A stretch of 64,000 bases of DNA, taken from Aspidapion aeneum. Taxonomy: Eukaryota; Arthropoda; Insecta; Coleoptera; Brentidae. The number at the start of each line of letters is the position of its first letter. The stretch's first letter is position 1. The stretch is taken from assembly GCA_963576565.1 (NCBI GenBank), contig OY755042.1:6348372-6412371 (forward strand). The letters are read 5' to 3'. The notes beneath the pieces are model-generated. The model did not search any database. It saw only the letters and a list, made by a program, of their open reading frames with translations, and was not told the DNA's origin. A program made the position numbers and the translations under genes. Below are positions 1 through 11,612 of the stretch, piece by piece.

Positions 1-546
1 AATGTATACCTCAAATACCTCTATTTTTTACCAGTTATTTGGAAATAACTCATAAACCAATTAACGCATTGGAACACTCGGACCAGATTTGAATAAGGAA
101 TTAAAATAGCTATCTTTTTTGTTTAAACTCTTTTTTTCTAGCTCCAATAGTTTTAAAATAAAATAAATTAAAAAAATTACCTTTTTTTTTAATTTAATTT
201 TTTTTTAAATAAATACAAAAAAAAATTATATTTGACCTATACATTTTTAAACACATTACAAAGCGAGTATTATAAACTTTGTTCCATAAAAATCGGATAA
301 GAAATAAAAAGTTTTTTAAAGATACGCCTTTCCGCCATTTTGATCCGCCATATCTTGTAAAAAACACATTTACCAGAATGACAACATATCAAAACCTGAT
401 CTAGGGGATGCCCCTAACAAAGTTAGCTTATCGGCAGAAAATTGGCACGACTTGATTTGTCCATAGACTAAAAAATGCCGCTATAATTATTGTATTACAT
501 GAAATGGTTAATTTCCAACAAAAGATTCAGACATTTTTAGACTTAC

Positions 547-734
547 ATGCATCCTTTGGGAACAGTCATATTAAGTCCGTCCAAAATAACATAGGGGTTA
601 CTTTTTGTACCATATCTTTTATAGGCCCTTCTTACACAAACAGCCTGTTGTCTTCTTGTGTGTAATGTTGATTGCTGTGCCTTAAAATTTTGACGCTTTA
701 GCTCTAAAGTATTTGGTCCTTCTGCATCTGCCAT
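547..734 (-). CDS. ABC transporter subfamily G, first coding exon
   Basis: The exon starts with ATG at 734 and encodes about 62 residues, ending in the donor 'GTAAGT' (541-546 on the plus strand). The split codon (phase 2) after 'VPKGC' would continue into the Walker A region on the next exon, which lies left of this window. The C-terminal half ('VRRAYKRYG' to 'ILDGLNMTVPKG') is the standard lead-in to the nucleotide-binding domain of insect ABCG20/ABCG23-like transporters, membrane exporters of lipids or xenobiotics. The N-terminal half is hydrophilic and cytosolic by family. Upstream of the ATG the minus strand reads 'TATTTGTAG', a possible acceptor of a 5' UTR intron. Only this exon is in the window. 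The family is clear, the exact member is not. Confidence 0.85.
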
Positions 735-822
735 CGTGAATGTTAAAGGCTACAAATATAAAATAACATATTATACTTTATGTTGGTTAGGTGCTTTTAT
801 TTTTATTTAGGTTTTTATTTAT

Positions 823-837
823 TTATCTATCTATCTA

Positions 838-870
<33 letters not shown>
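823..870. repeat. (TCTA)n/(CT)n microsatellite
   Basis: About 20 bases of ATCT repeats pass into about 30 bases of nearly pure CT. It lies just upstream of the ABCG exon on the minus strand. Confidence 0.9.
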
Positions 871-1562
871 GGTTTTAAGTGACACTCTCACTGCCCCGTA
901 CGTAATGTTTCTTTTTAGTAATAATGAAAATTTTTGTAACTACCATTTGGGGTAATTTCGGCAATGATTATGGGGTTAATACTGGCCTATTTAGTTTTAC
1001 CCCAATTAGTTTTTTTGGTTATCCGATTGCTTTGAAATTTGCGCCGGGTTGAAATACGAACAGCCAGTAATTCAGTGGCGGCTGGTGTTTAAGAGCTGCA
1101 GATATACAGCACTGTTTATTCTGATAATAAAATTCAATTTGAAATAACGTAATCATCCATATAAAAAAATAAATTTTATTATATTTCTATATCTATATAT
1201 AGGTTAAATAAGTTAAAGCCACCATGTTCTGATCCATCAAACAGTTCGACGGTCATAGAACCGTCCAAAAAATCCCAATGCGCGCGCAATGCAGTACGAG
1301 GAGTACGAGGACTGTTTTAAAACGGTTTGGGTTAGATGAAACGACCAAATAACTGTCCAAAAACCGAATGCTGTTCGATTTACTTCAGGCACGTGATCAT
1401 ATGCGAGAGAGTTAAATTCAAAATCACGTGACTAAAGAAAAGGGTAGGTTTGGCGTCTCGCTTAAAGATAAATCGGATTACACAATTACATAGGATTATC
1501 ATAATATATTTTTAATTTTAGTTCTTTAAAATGCACATAAAATTACATCAATTTAATTTATA

Positions 1563-2051
1563 CAGGGTGTAACTAAATAAGTGTAAAACATTAAGGGGAT
1601 GATTCCTCATCGAAAAAAAGATAGGATCTTTCATATAAAGAAACTTTATTGGAGCATCCCTTGTGAAGATACCGCCTCTTAAAGGGGGTACATAACATTT
1701 ATGACGATGTATCTCTGTAGTTGTTCGTGAAATAATTTTTTGCTGCGAACTGGTTTATTTTGGGCAAAAAATTCAAGAGACATTTTTTATTTACAATAAA
1801 ACAGGCTATCGGAAATACATTTTTAAATGAAAAACAAATAATAAGAAAAAAAATTACATTGGAAATAAATTTTAGGGGTTTCGTTTTCCACCCCTTAGAA
1901 CCATGGTGTAAACCAAATTTATTACCGGCTAAGTGTCTTTTTGGTAGTAGAAAATTTTATGTATCCCCTTTAAGGGGCTGTATCTTAACAAGGGATGTTC
2001 CAATGAAGTTTCTTTATATAAAAAATCTAATCTTTTTTTGATTACACCCTG
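1563..2051. mobile_element. CAGGGTGT-ended TA-insertion element (489 bp)
   Basis: Ends are 'CAGGGTGTAA' and 'TTACACCCTG', each flanked by TA. The inverted repeat extends about 110 bases inward with mismatches. The paralogous site at about 6540 lacks this segment and shows a single TA in 'TTTATATTAAC', so insertion with TA duplication is directly supported, as for Tc1/mariner-type elements. The internal 93-codon frame is incidental. Confidence 0.8.
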
Positions 2052-3015
2052 TATTCACAAACTATAAACCACTACAGACTGCCTAATAAACTAAATATAC
2101 CAAAAATTAAAACGAACTTGCATTAGCACATATTTTTGGACGAAACTTGTGAAAATATATTTATTTTTTCTAATATCACAAGTTTTATGTGAAATTTATA
2201 TATTTATTTATTTGAATTTTCTAATTTGATTTTTATAAAATATTTGTGAAGTTACCTACATATTATAGAAAGCCTTAATATTCACAAGGTTTTTGCGATT
2301 TTATTCATTTTTAGGAAATAGAGATCGTGTTACTTCTAAGAAGTTAGGAAAATCACATTTTGTAGCTTGTACTTTAGTAATGACCTTAATGTCGATGCCT
2401 TAAAGCGAAGTCGTTTGTTCTTCCGCCAAATCTGGTGTAAAATTTTTCTTCCGGTGTTATCCTTCTTCTTTTAACTTTTAGTTCACAGGTCACCGGGATT
2501 TGCTGCGATCAGGGTAAACCGTTATGTTTATATTCCTATCCAATCACCTGCTAAACTAGTTTTTCTTTTTCTAAGCAAGCGACCCTATGGTCAGTATAGC
2601 TTTTTTTCATGTGGTATACCTACACGATCCGCAGTCCCGTAGTAATAAAAATTAAGAGGCTCTTGCAAAAAAATCAATGCTGCAGATGTTGCAAATTTTT
2701 TTTTTGGAAATTTAAAAAATATTTGTATATTTACGTGGCTTCCCCGGCATTTTGTCATGTGTTAAAATTGGTTGTGAAACTCAACTTATTTTGACAAAAA
2801 TTTTAATTTTTTGGGTTATTCACTGTTTTTTGAATTTTCTCAGACAAATGTAAGTTTAATGTAATTTTATGGTATATTATTATCTCAGGTGATGTAAACT
2901 AGAAATGTGTGTGTTTTACATACATTTTTTCCGCGCCTTCTAATGCGCCTGTCTACAATTCTTGTCTTTCAGAGGAGTCCGAAACCAGTTTAGGTTGCTT
3001 GATGGAGCGTCGACC

Positions 3016-3052
3016 TGGTTCGGTTCGGTTCGGTTCGGTTCGGTTCGGTTCG
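3016..3052. repeat. (GGTTC)n pentamer run
   Basis: Seven uninterrupted GGTTC units sit where the paralogous copy near 9295 has none. The same pentamer forms the core of the foldback elements at 28.5-29.4 kb and 62.3 kb. Confidence 0.85.
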
Positions 3053-3221
3053 CAACAGGATTTTTCGTACCGTTCTATAACCGTTTCACGCTTTGATGGA
3101 ACGAAACTAATGCATCATCTAGTCACAGTATCCATGCCAAGGAAACTCAATGCAATTTGACAGGTCGTTAGGTTAAAGTTCTCACTAAGCTGAAAAGAGG
3201 CGCTGCGGTCGCGCGTTTGTT

Positions 3222-3464
3222 CCTAAATAAAATTTCGGACTTCCATTGTCTTTATTTATTTTAAAACACTACGTTTCGATTAACCGTTATCAAGTGTAAA
3301 CTTGTTTACACTTAATAACGGTTAGAGAGTGTAAACTAGTTTACACTTGATAACGGTTAACCGAAACTTACTAACCGAAACGTCGTGTTTTAAAATAAAT
3401 AAAGACAATGGAAGTCCGAAATTTTATTTCTACACAATCATTGTCTACGAGTTTCAAACAAAAA
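3222..3464 (+). mobile_element. Penelope-like tail-only insertion with inverted tail
   Basis: The insertion is flanked by the 8-bp direct repeat 'CGTTTGTT' (3214-3221 and 3465-3472). It consists of two head-to-head copies of the 3' tail that also ends the Penelope-like element at 41902-42646. The plus-strand tail reads through 'CCGAAACGTCGTG' and 'AATAAATAAAGACAATGG'. The left arm is its inverted copy. Several 'TTTACACTT(G/A)ATAACGGTTA' palindromes fill the middle. No protein remains. Confidence 0.75.
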
Positions 3465-3891
3465 CGTTTGTTGAGGTATCTTATAAAACTGTACATACCT
3501 AGACTATATCATTATAATTTGCGAAGACAATGTTGTGTCGGAAAATTGAAATTAGTTTTATTCATAGATAGACTCTATGGTATTTGCTAATGTTAATTTT
3601 AGCGCATTTTTATAATTGATTTGAATATTAGGAACATGCTAGACTTTGAACTTTCGAGTTGTCTTAATAACTTTTGAATTTAAATATAATTAAATATTCT
3701 TGACTACAATTGGTGTCTAATTTAACAACAACCAAAAGTCAATAACAACAACTGGCTTTTATCACAGCTATGTGCAACTAGAACGCCTCCTCCAAATAAA
3801 TTTAATGTAAACGTGGAAAGGGACAAGTTGTATAAATATACCGTTCGATTAAAGCACCCGTAACCGCGGCGTTACAACAAGGCGCTAGCCC

Positions 3892-4016
3892 TCTCCCCTC
3901 CTCTAGGATCCCGGGTAGTAAGTCAGGAAAGTTTTTTTTAAAGAAAATTATTGGTTCAGTTTGCTTTGGTCTGTTTGGTTAGATTTGATTAGGTTTCGTT
4001 AGGTTAGGTTTTTGAA
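3892..4016. repeat. Fragment of GGTTCGG/TAGGATCC foldback family
   Basis: 'CCTCTAGGATCCCGGG', then 'AAGTCAGGAAAG', a T-rich stretch, 'ATTGGTTCAGTTTGCTTTGG' and degenerate GGTTT/GGTTA pentamers match the right half of the foldback element at 62.2-62.6 kb. Only one arm is present. Confidence 0.65.
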
Positions 4017-4224
4017 ACTTTCTGTTTTCATGTGGTTAGAGATCAAGTGAAAATCACCCTGCTCATCTATGGTAATACATGAGGTAAATAATATTGGTAG
4101 ATCTGCGCATGCGGAAGTCAGGCAGCCAAAGTACACTTGGTAGGGCTAGCGTCTTGTGAGAATAGGTAGGTGTATTGAGGTTGTAACGCAGTATTTTATG
4201 GAGTAGAGAGACAAAAAAGAATGT

Positions 4225-4671
4225 AAAATTTAACATATATGAAACAATGGTGAAAGCACGCTGTTGTATGGAATAGAGACATATACAAAACAAAAATGAA
4301 AAGTGTCGAAATGGATGCAATAAGAAGATCAATTAGAATATTTAGAACAGATCACATAAGAAATGAGATCATAAAAGAAAGAATGGGAATCGAGGGAAGC
4401 ATAACGGATGACATCACTAGGCAACTGATATGGTACGGCCATGTACAACCTATGAACGACGAAAGATTACCAAAGCAGGTCCTAGAATGGCAACCAATAG
4501 GGCGCAGAAAAAGAGGGCGCCCTAAACTATAATGGCAACAGTCAATCCAAAGATCAATGAGTCAAAAAAATTTAACAGAAGATGATTGTCAGGATCGAAG
4601 GAGGTGGAGAATATGCGTCGGACAACGTAGAAAAACGTTCTAAACCGACATAATAATAATAATAATAATTA
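4225..4671 (+). pseudogene. Non-LTR retrotransposon 3' end (LINE fragment)
   Basis: A broken frame resembles the far C-terminus of insect non-LTR reverse transcriptase proteins. Pieces include 'YETMVKA', then in other frames 'EMDAIRRSIRIFRTDHIRNE' (about 4314-4371), 'LIWYGHVQ' and 'RRKRGRPKL', followed by a stop and more in-frame similarity. It ends in an (ATA)n tail (4651-4671), as expected for a LINE inserted by target-primed reverse transcription. At least one frameshift and two stops make it dead. The 5' part is missing. Confidence 0.7.
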
Positions 4672-4747
4672 ACTTATTGACTTTATACTTAAGTAATCGA
4701 AAGCAATATGTAGTTTACAGGGGCTTCTCATCAGATCTCTTCCAACC

Positions 4748-4781
4748 TAGAGTCCCTGTATGTTGACATACAGGGACTCTA
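4748..4781. mobile_element. 34-bp perfect palindrome with 8-bp target duplication
   Basis: Arms of 16 bp, starting 'TAGAGTCCCTGTATGT', flank a 2-base centre (TG). The whole is bracketed by the direct repeat 'TTCCAACC' (4740-4747, 4782-4789). The TAGAG ends plus an 8-bp duplication recall hAT elements reduced to their two tips. The same half-sequence with one mismatch is at 56289-56312. Confidence 0.7.
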
Positions 4782-4805
4782 TTCCAACCTACTCCTGCGT
4801 ACGAT

Positions 4806-5597
4806 CGCCCACTTTTTTAATGTCACCTTAACATTGACTGAACTCGTCTGTAAAGCCCGGAATTTCAGCCTGCTTTAAAAACTGCTAAATAAAATTGTTT
4901 ATTAAATCATGGTACTTATTTTAAGCTATGTGATGTTGCCCAATAACGTACTGTTTCTTTATGGATCGTTCATACTCGTCCTTTGTCTAGTCTTTTGTCT
5001 TGGTTTAGTCATATGTCTTGTCATAAGAAAGTTAAAACCACTGTTTCTTATGGGAGTGTTCATACAATGTTTTTGCTTTTGTTTTTGATTAGTCTTTGTC
5101 TTAAGAGTTGCCAACTTTCAATCCTTAGGACAACGACTAAGACGAGTGACAGACATCAGCTGATATTTGTTGTTTTTTTTACAGGGCGTCCGAAGAGCGC
5201 AAGCGCGCGGCCGAAATTTTAAATTTACCGCCATTAATCTTGTTTTTAACAGAAAATCTCAACCTAACCTCAAAATTTTATTTGTTTTTATTTTCATTTT
5301 CGCTTTTGTTCTTTCTTGTCTTTGTTTCGTGCACAGATTAGGTTAAATAAGATTGTTTTGTGTAGAAAATGACTTTAGAAAAGGGCCCTTTTTATTTAAA
5401 TTGATTTTTTTTTCAGTGGGTTATGACTAAGACTAATCAAAAACAAAAGACGAGTATGAACACCCGATTTTGTTTAAGACAGCTAAGTCTAATCAAAGGA
5501 CAAAGACTAATCAAAAACAAAAGACTAAGACGAGTATGAACAATACTTTACCTTCTACAAGTATGGGAAAAATAAGGTGACATTAAAAAAGTGGGCG
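4806..5597. mobile_element. 792-bp TIR element with nested inverted element
   Basis: Perfect 25-bp inverted termini begin 'CGCCCACTTTTTTAATGTC' (4806-4830 and 5573-5597). Inside, a second inverted pair 'GTTCATACTCGTC' / 'GACGAGTATGAAC' bounds 4968-5541, which is rich in 'TAGTCTTTTGTTTTTGATTAG' words on both strands (shown here in part). No convincing target duplication or transposase. The 79-codon frame at 4983 is incidental. Confidence 0.7.
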
Positions 5598-6454
5598 AGT
5601 GTGCCACAGGACTCGAACCTGGGACCTTTGTTTTTTCGATGTGCTAATTAATGACATGGTAAAGTCTATAAATAATTCACTTGGTCTTCTTTTCGCGGAT
5701 GATTACAAATTGTTTGGGCAAATAAGATGTAATGTAAGTGGATAACTGCAGATTTAAAATTTATAGTAGTACAATATACAAGGTGGGGACTTTATCTGGC
5801 GCAAATTCGCTACAGCTTTAGGTTGAAAAATGCGGATAAAACGCAAAAACCCGTCGATTGACTTTTTTTGTAAGCTTTCCGGTCATAGCAAAAAAAAATT
5901 TTTTTCACTTACTTTAGAGGGTAAAACTCACCCCGACTTCATTTTTTTAAATGGGATGATACCACTTGTGGCACCTTGTGGAAAGATCTTTCCAAAATAA
6001 AATTGACTGTGCCATTTTTTTTCATTGTAACTCTTATGCTATTTTCTAGCGTAAAAAAATAATTTGATTCATTGCAGCCTTACAATTGATAAAGATGCGA
6101 TAATTTTTTTGTACCTATACTTTCCTTAATTTTTCCGAGTCCATTTTTTACAATAAAAAGTTCAAATTGAGATAAAGCGGTTCATACACTTTTCTAAAAA
6201 CAAATTGAGAAAATACTGACCACTACAAAAGTGTACACCTTTAAAAATGTATCCTGCTTTCGTTTGCTCCCCCCATTAAAAAAACTTTAATGTTTGTACA
6301 TTTTTTGGATTAACAAGTTATAAGGTAAAACAAAGAAAAAACTCTACGTGAAATGAGTTTCATATTTATCTGTATCTGGGTCCCTGCACTGGTTTCCAGC
6401 TACGAAGGAAACGTATGAATTTCAGAGCAGGAAATTAAAGTTGCACACAGAAAC
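5598..6454. other. AT-rich interval, nothing recognised
   Basis: No ORF with family resemblance, no clear inverted repeat and no tandem array were seen. Poly-A/T runs and A-rich words dominate. Confidence 0.5.
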
Positions 6455-6893
6455 GATTACACAATTACATAGGATTATCATAATACATTTTTAATTTTAG
6501 TTCTTTAAAATGCAAATAAAATTACATTAATTTCATTTATATTAACAAACTATAAACCACTACTGACTGTCTAATAAACTAAATATACCAAAAATTAAAA
6601 CGAACTGACATTAGCACATATTTTTGGGCGAAATTTGTTAAAAAATATTTATTTTTTCCAATATCAGTTTTATGTGAAATTTATAATTTATTTATTTGTA
6701 TTTTGTAATTTGATTTTTACAAAATATTTGTGAAATTACCTACATATTATATAAAGTCTTAATATTCACAAGGTTTTTGTGATTTTATTCATTTTTAGGA
6801 AATCGAGATCGTGATACTTCTAAGAAGTTAGGAAAATCAAATTTTGTAGCTTGTACTGTGGTATAGTTAATGACGTTAATGTCGATGCCTTTA

Positions 6894-7215
6894 GGGGCCC
6901 ACAGACACGCGAACATTTCTTGAGATTAGTACGCGCGAACTAATCTCTGCATACATGTACGTTTGGTGGAATTGCCTACACACACGGAGACAAAATTAAA
7001 CCTTATAAACATAAACACGATATTATCAATGCGTTTTGCCTAGAAACCAAGAGATTTGCACGCGTACATCGTGCGCGCATACAAAAATTCAAGCGGCGAC
7101 TGAATATATCTTCGAGAGATATTTTAGGCGGATATTGTCTACACACGGAGAGATTAGTATGCGCAAACTTGTACGCGTACTAATTTCTAGAAATGTTCGC
7201 GTGTCTGTAGGTCCC
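6894..7215. mobile_element. PIF/Harbinger-like MITE (322 bp)
   Basis: Termini are 'GGGGCCCACAGACACGCG' and the inverse of 'GGGACCTACAGACACGCG', about 27 bp in all. Flanks are TTTA on both sides; the empty paralog reads 'GATGCCTTAAAGC'. A TTA-type 3-bp duplication with GGGNCC ends is the PIF/Harbinger signature. The two opposed 73-codon frames inside reflect the inverted repeats rather than genes. Confidence 0.75.
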
Positions 7216-7368
7216 TTTAAAGAGAAGTCGTTTGTTCTTCCGCCAAATCTGGTGTAAAATTTCACATCCGGTATTACCCCTCTTCTTTTAACTTTTAGTT
7301 CACAGGTCACCGAGATTTGCTGCGATCAGGGTACACCCTTATGTTTCTATTCCTATCCAATCACCTGC

Positions 7369-7822
7369 TAGAGGTGTTGAAAAAGTAACTATTCGTTACT
7401 CGTGTACTCGTTACTCGACAAATAACGGAGTAACGAATACCGATCCGAAAATTAAATGATTACTTTCGTTACTTTGATTACTTTCATTCCTTCGATTATT
7501 TTAGTATTTATCTCTATTTTTATTTATTTTTAGATTTTATGTATTTCTTTGTATGTATAAGTTGTACACAAGACAGTTTCTACGTAATTCCTACCTTTAT
7601 TTTTTTAATTTTATCCCGCATTTTGAAAATTTATATTGAATATTTCCATAATACCAACAACAAAAATATACCTACAAGTAAATGATCTTCGAATTAACGA
7701 CAGTCCGAAAATATTGCACTAATCGTCTGATTGAATTGAATACAGTAACAGTAATCCAAGTAACGATAGTAACAAATATATAAAATGATTACTTAGTAAC
7801 GAAACGAAAATCAACACCTCTA
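7369..7822. mobile_element. hAT-type MITE (454 bp)
   Basis: Ends 'TAGAGGTGTTGA' and 'TCAACACCTCTA' are flanked by the exact 8-bp repeat 'TCACCTGC' (7361-7368, 7823-7830). The empty paralog near 2545 has one 'TCACCTGC'. The interior is rich in 'GTTACT' words on both strands. There is no transposase. Confidence 0.85.
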
Positions 7823-8258
7823 TCACCTGCTAAACTAGTTTTTCTTTTTCTAAACAGGCTACCCCATGGTCAGTATAGCTTTTTTCCATGTGGTATACCT
7901 ACAACATTCCGCAGTCCCGTAGTAATAAAAATTAAGAGGCTCTTGCAAAAAAAATCAACAGATGCTGCAGATAATGCACATTTTTTTTTGAAAATTTAAA
8001 AAATATTTGTATATTTACGTGGCTTACCTTGCTTTTGTTATGCGTTAAAATTGGTTGTAAAACTCAATTTATTTTGGCAAAAATTTTAATTTTTTGGGTT
8101 TTTCACTGTTTTTTAAATTTTCTCAGACAAATGGAAATTTAATGTAATTTGATGGTATATTTTTATCTCAGGTGATATAAACTAGAAATGTGTGTGTTTT
8201 ACATACAATTTTTCCGCGCCTTCTAATGCGCCTGTCTGCAATCCTTGTATTTCAGAGA

Positions 8259-9211
8259 TGATGATGATTGATGATTCATATGTGAGTGGGCCTTGCAGCC
8301 CTTCCACTGCGACCACCAGTGGGTCTATTGTGGCTCACTTTTGAGTGGTTTCTCACCACTGTATGCCTAATCCTCCAAAAAGGCCGGCTATCAGTTTGGG
8401 TGAGACACTCATTTCCCTCGTGCCCAGAATGCCCTGGTATCCATACTAATGATACATTGTTAGCGCTACCAACCGCATTCAGCGAATCTTTACAGCTCCT
8501 CACGATTCTCGATGAGACCGTATAGGAATCAAGCGCACTTGAGGCTGCTTGACTGTCGGAGAAGATTTTTATTCTCCTGTTGGTCCATTCGTGGTCAGTA
8601 ATCCACCGGGCACACAGTTCAATGGCTACGAGTTCGGCCTGAAATATAGTAGCCAATTGGCCGAGACTATGTTTAATCTCGACTTTTTCTTGAATACTAA
8701 CAACTCCAGATCCAACGCCCGAAGGCATTTTGGATCCGTCGGTATACCAGAAGCTATCGTTATTTGAAAAATTGGTCCTGTTCTTTAACCAGTCCTCCCT
8801 CTCCGGGAGGATAATGTTGTATAGCTTTCTGCTGTACACCGTGTTGGGCATGACGTCGGATATCATTCCTAGATTTGCATCCAACTCTTGTTCCCTTATT
8901 TGGGCTGTTGATATCACTTTGTTTGCCCTGCCATCCTGGTGGTTGGCTCTTATTCTGTATGTTGCTCTTCGTGCCTCCGCCTCTAAGAAAATGTGAAGCG
9001 GGGGTAAGTTTAGTAAGCATTCAAGCGCAGTCGATGGGCTAGAGCTCATTGCACCACATATGGCAAGACTGGCTTGTCGTTGTAAGCTGGTTAGTTTGGC
9101 CCTTGAGATTCTTTGATGTCCCTTCTCGAACCAGACTATTGCGCCATACGCAATCATTGGTCTGATGACTGTTATATACAGCCAATACATTTGTTTGGGG
9201 CTAGTGCCCCA
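8259..9211 (-). pseudogene. 5'-truncated LINE ORF2 with RNase H domain
   Basis: On the minus strand a 304-codon frame (9190-8276) begins in the region after the reverse transcriptase ('LQRQASLAICGAMSS', 'LLNLPPLHIFLEAEARRA'). It then runs into an RNase H domain with the acidic motifs 'YTDGSK', 'IFQAELVAIE' and 'IFSDSQAA' and the C-terminal 'GHSGHEGNE'. After that motif the frame drifts off family, so a frameshift is likely. The insertion has a 13-bp target duplication 'TGTATTTCAGAGA' (8246-8258, 9212-9224) and an ATGATGATG-type tail at its left end, the 3' end of the element. By family this is an I/R1/Jockey-like LINE. Intact elements encode endonuclease and reverse transcriptase upstream, absent here. 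Confidence 0.85.
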
Positions 9212-9467
9212 TGTATTTCAGAGAAGTCAGAATCCAGTTTAAGTGGCTTGATAGAACGGAAAACTGACTGTCCGATAACATTACAACGTCGACCTGGAAC
9301 GCAAAAAGGATTTTTCGTACCGTTTTATGACCGTCGCACGCGTTGATTGAACGAAGCTATTTTAATTATTTGAGCAGAATTTTTTGATAAATTTTGAGTA
9401 ATTTCATGACGAAATTTAGGTGGGCATGGGTGAATTCCTTAAAAAAATCTAGAATTAAAAACCCTAA

Positions 9468-10621
9468 GGGCCCATCGCACCGACTTTTTTTCCGTTTCTT
9501 AGCCTAAAGAATACCTTATTTCGTAAAATTTCGTTGCACCGAACTTAAAGGCAGACTTATTCCTTCCTTAGTGTTGTTAAAATTAAGTCAGCTTTTTTCG
9601 TGACTTTACTGTTCCTCAAGAGCTGCTTAAAGATAAGATGCTGGTCACATAATGTCTGGCATAGCCATAGCAACTGACAATACCTACAAATGAGCAATGT
9701 TTTGATTAAAGTGAATTTTGTCTTTTTTAAGTAAAAAAAGTAAAAAACATGTTTTTTTTTTAATAAATAAAAATGATTTTGAAAAACTTTATTGCACAAG
9801 ATAACGGCTAGATTTTGATTCTTTTGGCACAATGTTTTTGTGAAAAAATGTACCTATGTATCGATTAGAAAAAGATTTGTAAGGAAGAAAAATATTTTAA
9901 ATAAAGTTGAATCTAATTTTTATTACAGTATTTTCGTCCGATTTTTGGGTTAACTGTTGTTCACACCTGTGTAAGAAAACCCTTGCATTTAAATAAAACT
10001 GCAGTGCATGAAGTAACCAGACGATTTTCCTTTCTGCCTTTACATTTTACCCTAATTTCATTATAATTTTTAATCCTTTGGTTATATCCAGGGGTGTATG
10101 GGCCGCTGCCTTATGGACAGGGGCCTTATGGGTAGGTGCCTCATTGGCCTGTGCCTTAGGAGCAGCACATTTTTCGGCCGGGCGCGGATTTTGTCCTGGG
10201 CTGGATGGGGAACCGTAAACCAGCCCGGGAAAAAATACGCGACTGTACCAACAAGGCGACAAGAACACCCAAATTCCAAAAAATCGAATAGCACCATCTC
10301 GATTTCATCATCTTCCAAATATTCTTTCAAAAATTCAAGAACTTTCATTTTTGTAAATAAAAAGGCGACTTGACACAGGAAATTGATGGGTTTTGACAAA
10401 ACTATTTTGTGACGTACTGGGTGTTGTTGTTGTTTTTTCATAGTTTAAAAATTATGTTGGTTGAAACAGCGGCGTTGCCTGATTGGGTCACAAGGTGGCC
10501 GCATCTTAACAAAGAAGAGGAGATTTTTGCTCGGTGCAACAAATTTAAAAATAAGGCATGCTTAAAATTAAAGCAATCCATAGTTAAGAAAGGGAATTTT
10601 AAAAGTCGGTGCGATGGGCCC
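9468..10621. mobile_element. PIF/Harbinger-like element (1154 bp)
   Basis: Perfect 21-bp inverted termini begin 'GGGCCCATCGCACCGACTTT' and are flanked by TAA (9465-9467, 10622-10624), the 3-bp duplication typical of PIF/Harbinger. It is long enough to hold gene remnants. A minus-strand 119-codon frame (10441-10082) contains the acidic stretch 'FLKEYLEDDEIEMVLFDFLE', but no DDE transposase signature or Myb-like partner is recognisable, so it is treated as non-autonomous. Confidence 0.8.
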
Positions 10622-10624
10622 TAA

Positions 10625-11609
10625 AACATAGTAGTAGTAGTAGGTATGTTTTTTAATGTGGGTAAACATTTGGGCGCAACACCCCGATTTTTTTTACTGA
10701 CTCAAAATTCTGGTACTCCCATGTTGTATTGACACGAGCCGCAAATACCCCAAGTTAGGGACGCCAGGTAACCGTGAATTAGAGCCTGACTAAATTATAC
10801 ACTGTATATTATACATCATTAATATCACTAACGATTGGACTATAATTGGATTTTCAACAATAAAGTTCATTAAAAATATTTTTGTAAAATGGTTAGTTGT
10901 TGAGAAAATTAAATAAAATTCAATAATTTTAGTTTATTATAAAGAATACCGGTTATTCAATAAGGGCTGCGGGGCTGCAGCACCGGTTAATTTTAAGTAA
11001 AATAATATATTTTTTTAGTACAGAATTTTTTGTTCTTTTTTTCTCACTTATTAGGAATGCCTACAACACTTGTATAATTGGTACGAGGGGCAAGCCTGTT
11101 GTTATTCGGGCTCTTGTCTTGGTCTGGTAGGCGTTGTGCTTCGCTCTTCTCGGGTTGTGCGCTGTGTAGATGCGCGGTGGATTTTGCCGGTTCTGTTAAC
11201 CAAACTCCCCCGAATAAAGGACGGATGAATACAGATTGTACCACAGATTAAAAAGGATAATACTATTCAACTGACGTCTCAGCTATGCAAAATTTTAAAA
11301 AATCGGGGTAGTTTCCCGTTTATATTTAGAACAGATGGGAACTGCAAATTTGTACCTAGTTGAGTGTTGACATAATTTACGGCATTACGGTACTTTTATG
11401 AATGAATATTTATTTTAGTGTTTCCAAAGCAAAGGCATTTGTAATAATTGGTTTTATAAGTGCGGTGTGTGGTACAAAAAACTTTAATAAAACATGGAAA
11501 CTACCGAGGATATAACGATTACACTCCAGGATTTTAAAAGTTTACCTTTTTTTAACGAAAAGTTTACCTTTTTTTTAACGAAAAGTTAATCAAACAAAAA
11601 GGTCGTCCT
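10625..11609. other. Interval with no recognised gene
   Basis: A (GTA)n trace at about 10628 and AT-rich sequence. A 66-codon minus frame at 11044-11244 has no family resemblance. Confidence 0.5.
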
Positions 11610-11612
11610 TTA

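Larger units (their letters stand above)
1238..3107. mobile_element. Dispersed TIR element, copy 1
   Basis: The ends are imperfect inverted repeats of about 42 bases. The left begins 'CCATCAAACAG' and reaches 'AAAAAATCC'; the right runs from 'GGATTTTTCGTACCG' to 'CTTTGATGG'. From 1476 onward the sequence is closely paralogous to 6455-9352, through the shared segments around 2330-2560 and 2890-3000. No transposase ORF is visible, so it is non-autonomous. It contains the TA-flanked element at 1563-2051 and a GGTTC pentamer run. Superfamily unknown. The element status rests on two copies plus weak TIRs. Confidence 0.6.
6455..9352. mobile_element. Dispersed TIR element, copy 2 (carries three insertions)
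   Basis: It is paralogous to 1476-3107 from 'GATTACACAATTACATAGG' to 'GGATTTTTCGTACCG'. It lacks the left terminus of copy 1. Relative to copy 1 it carries a PIF-like element (6894-7215), a hAT MITE (7369-7822) and a LINE (8259-9211), and it lacks the TA-insertion element. The shared backbone makes each insertion point readable. Confidence 0.75.

Noticed and set aside
3957..4016. TTAGG telomeric repeat tract
   Set aside because: Only degenerate GGTTT/GGTTA words adjoining a foldback arm; no run of exact TTAGG units.
9113..9346. Plus-strand ORFs overlapping the LINE RNase H frame
   Set aside because: Shadows of the minus-strand coding sequence.
10082..10441. 119-codon acidic ORF as a PIF/Harbinger transposase or its partner
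   Set aside because: No catalytic motif and no Myb-like fold could be recognised; the frame may be chance.
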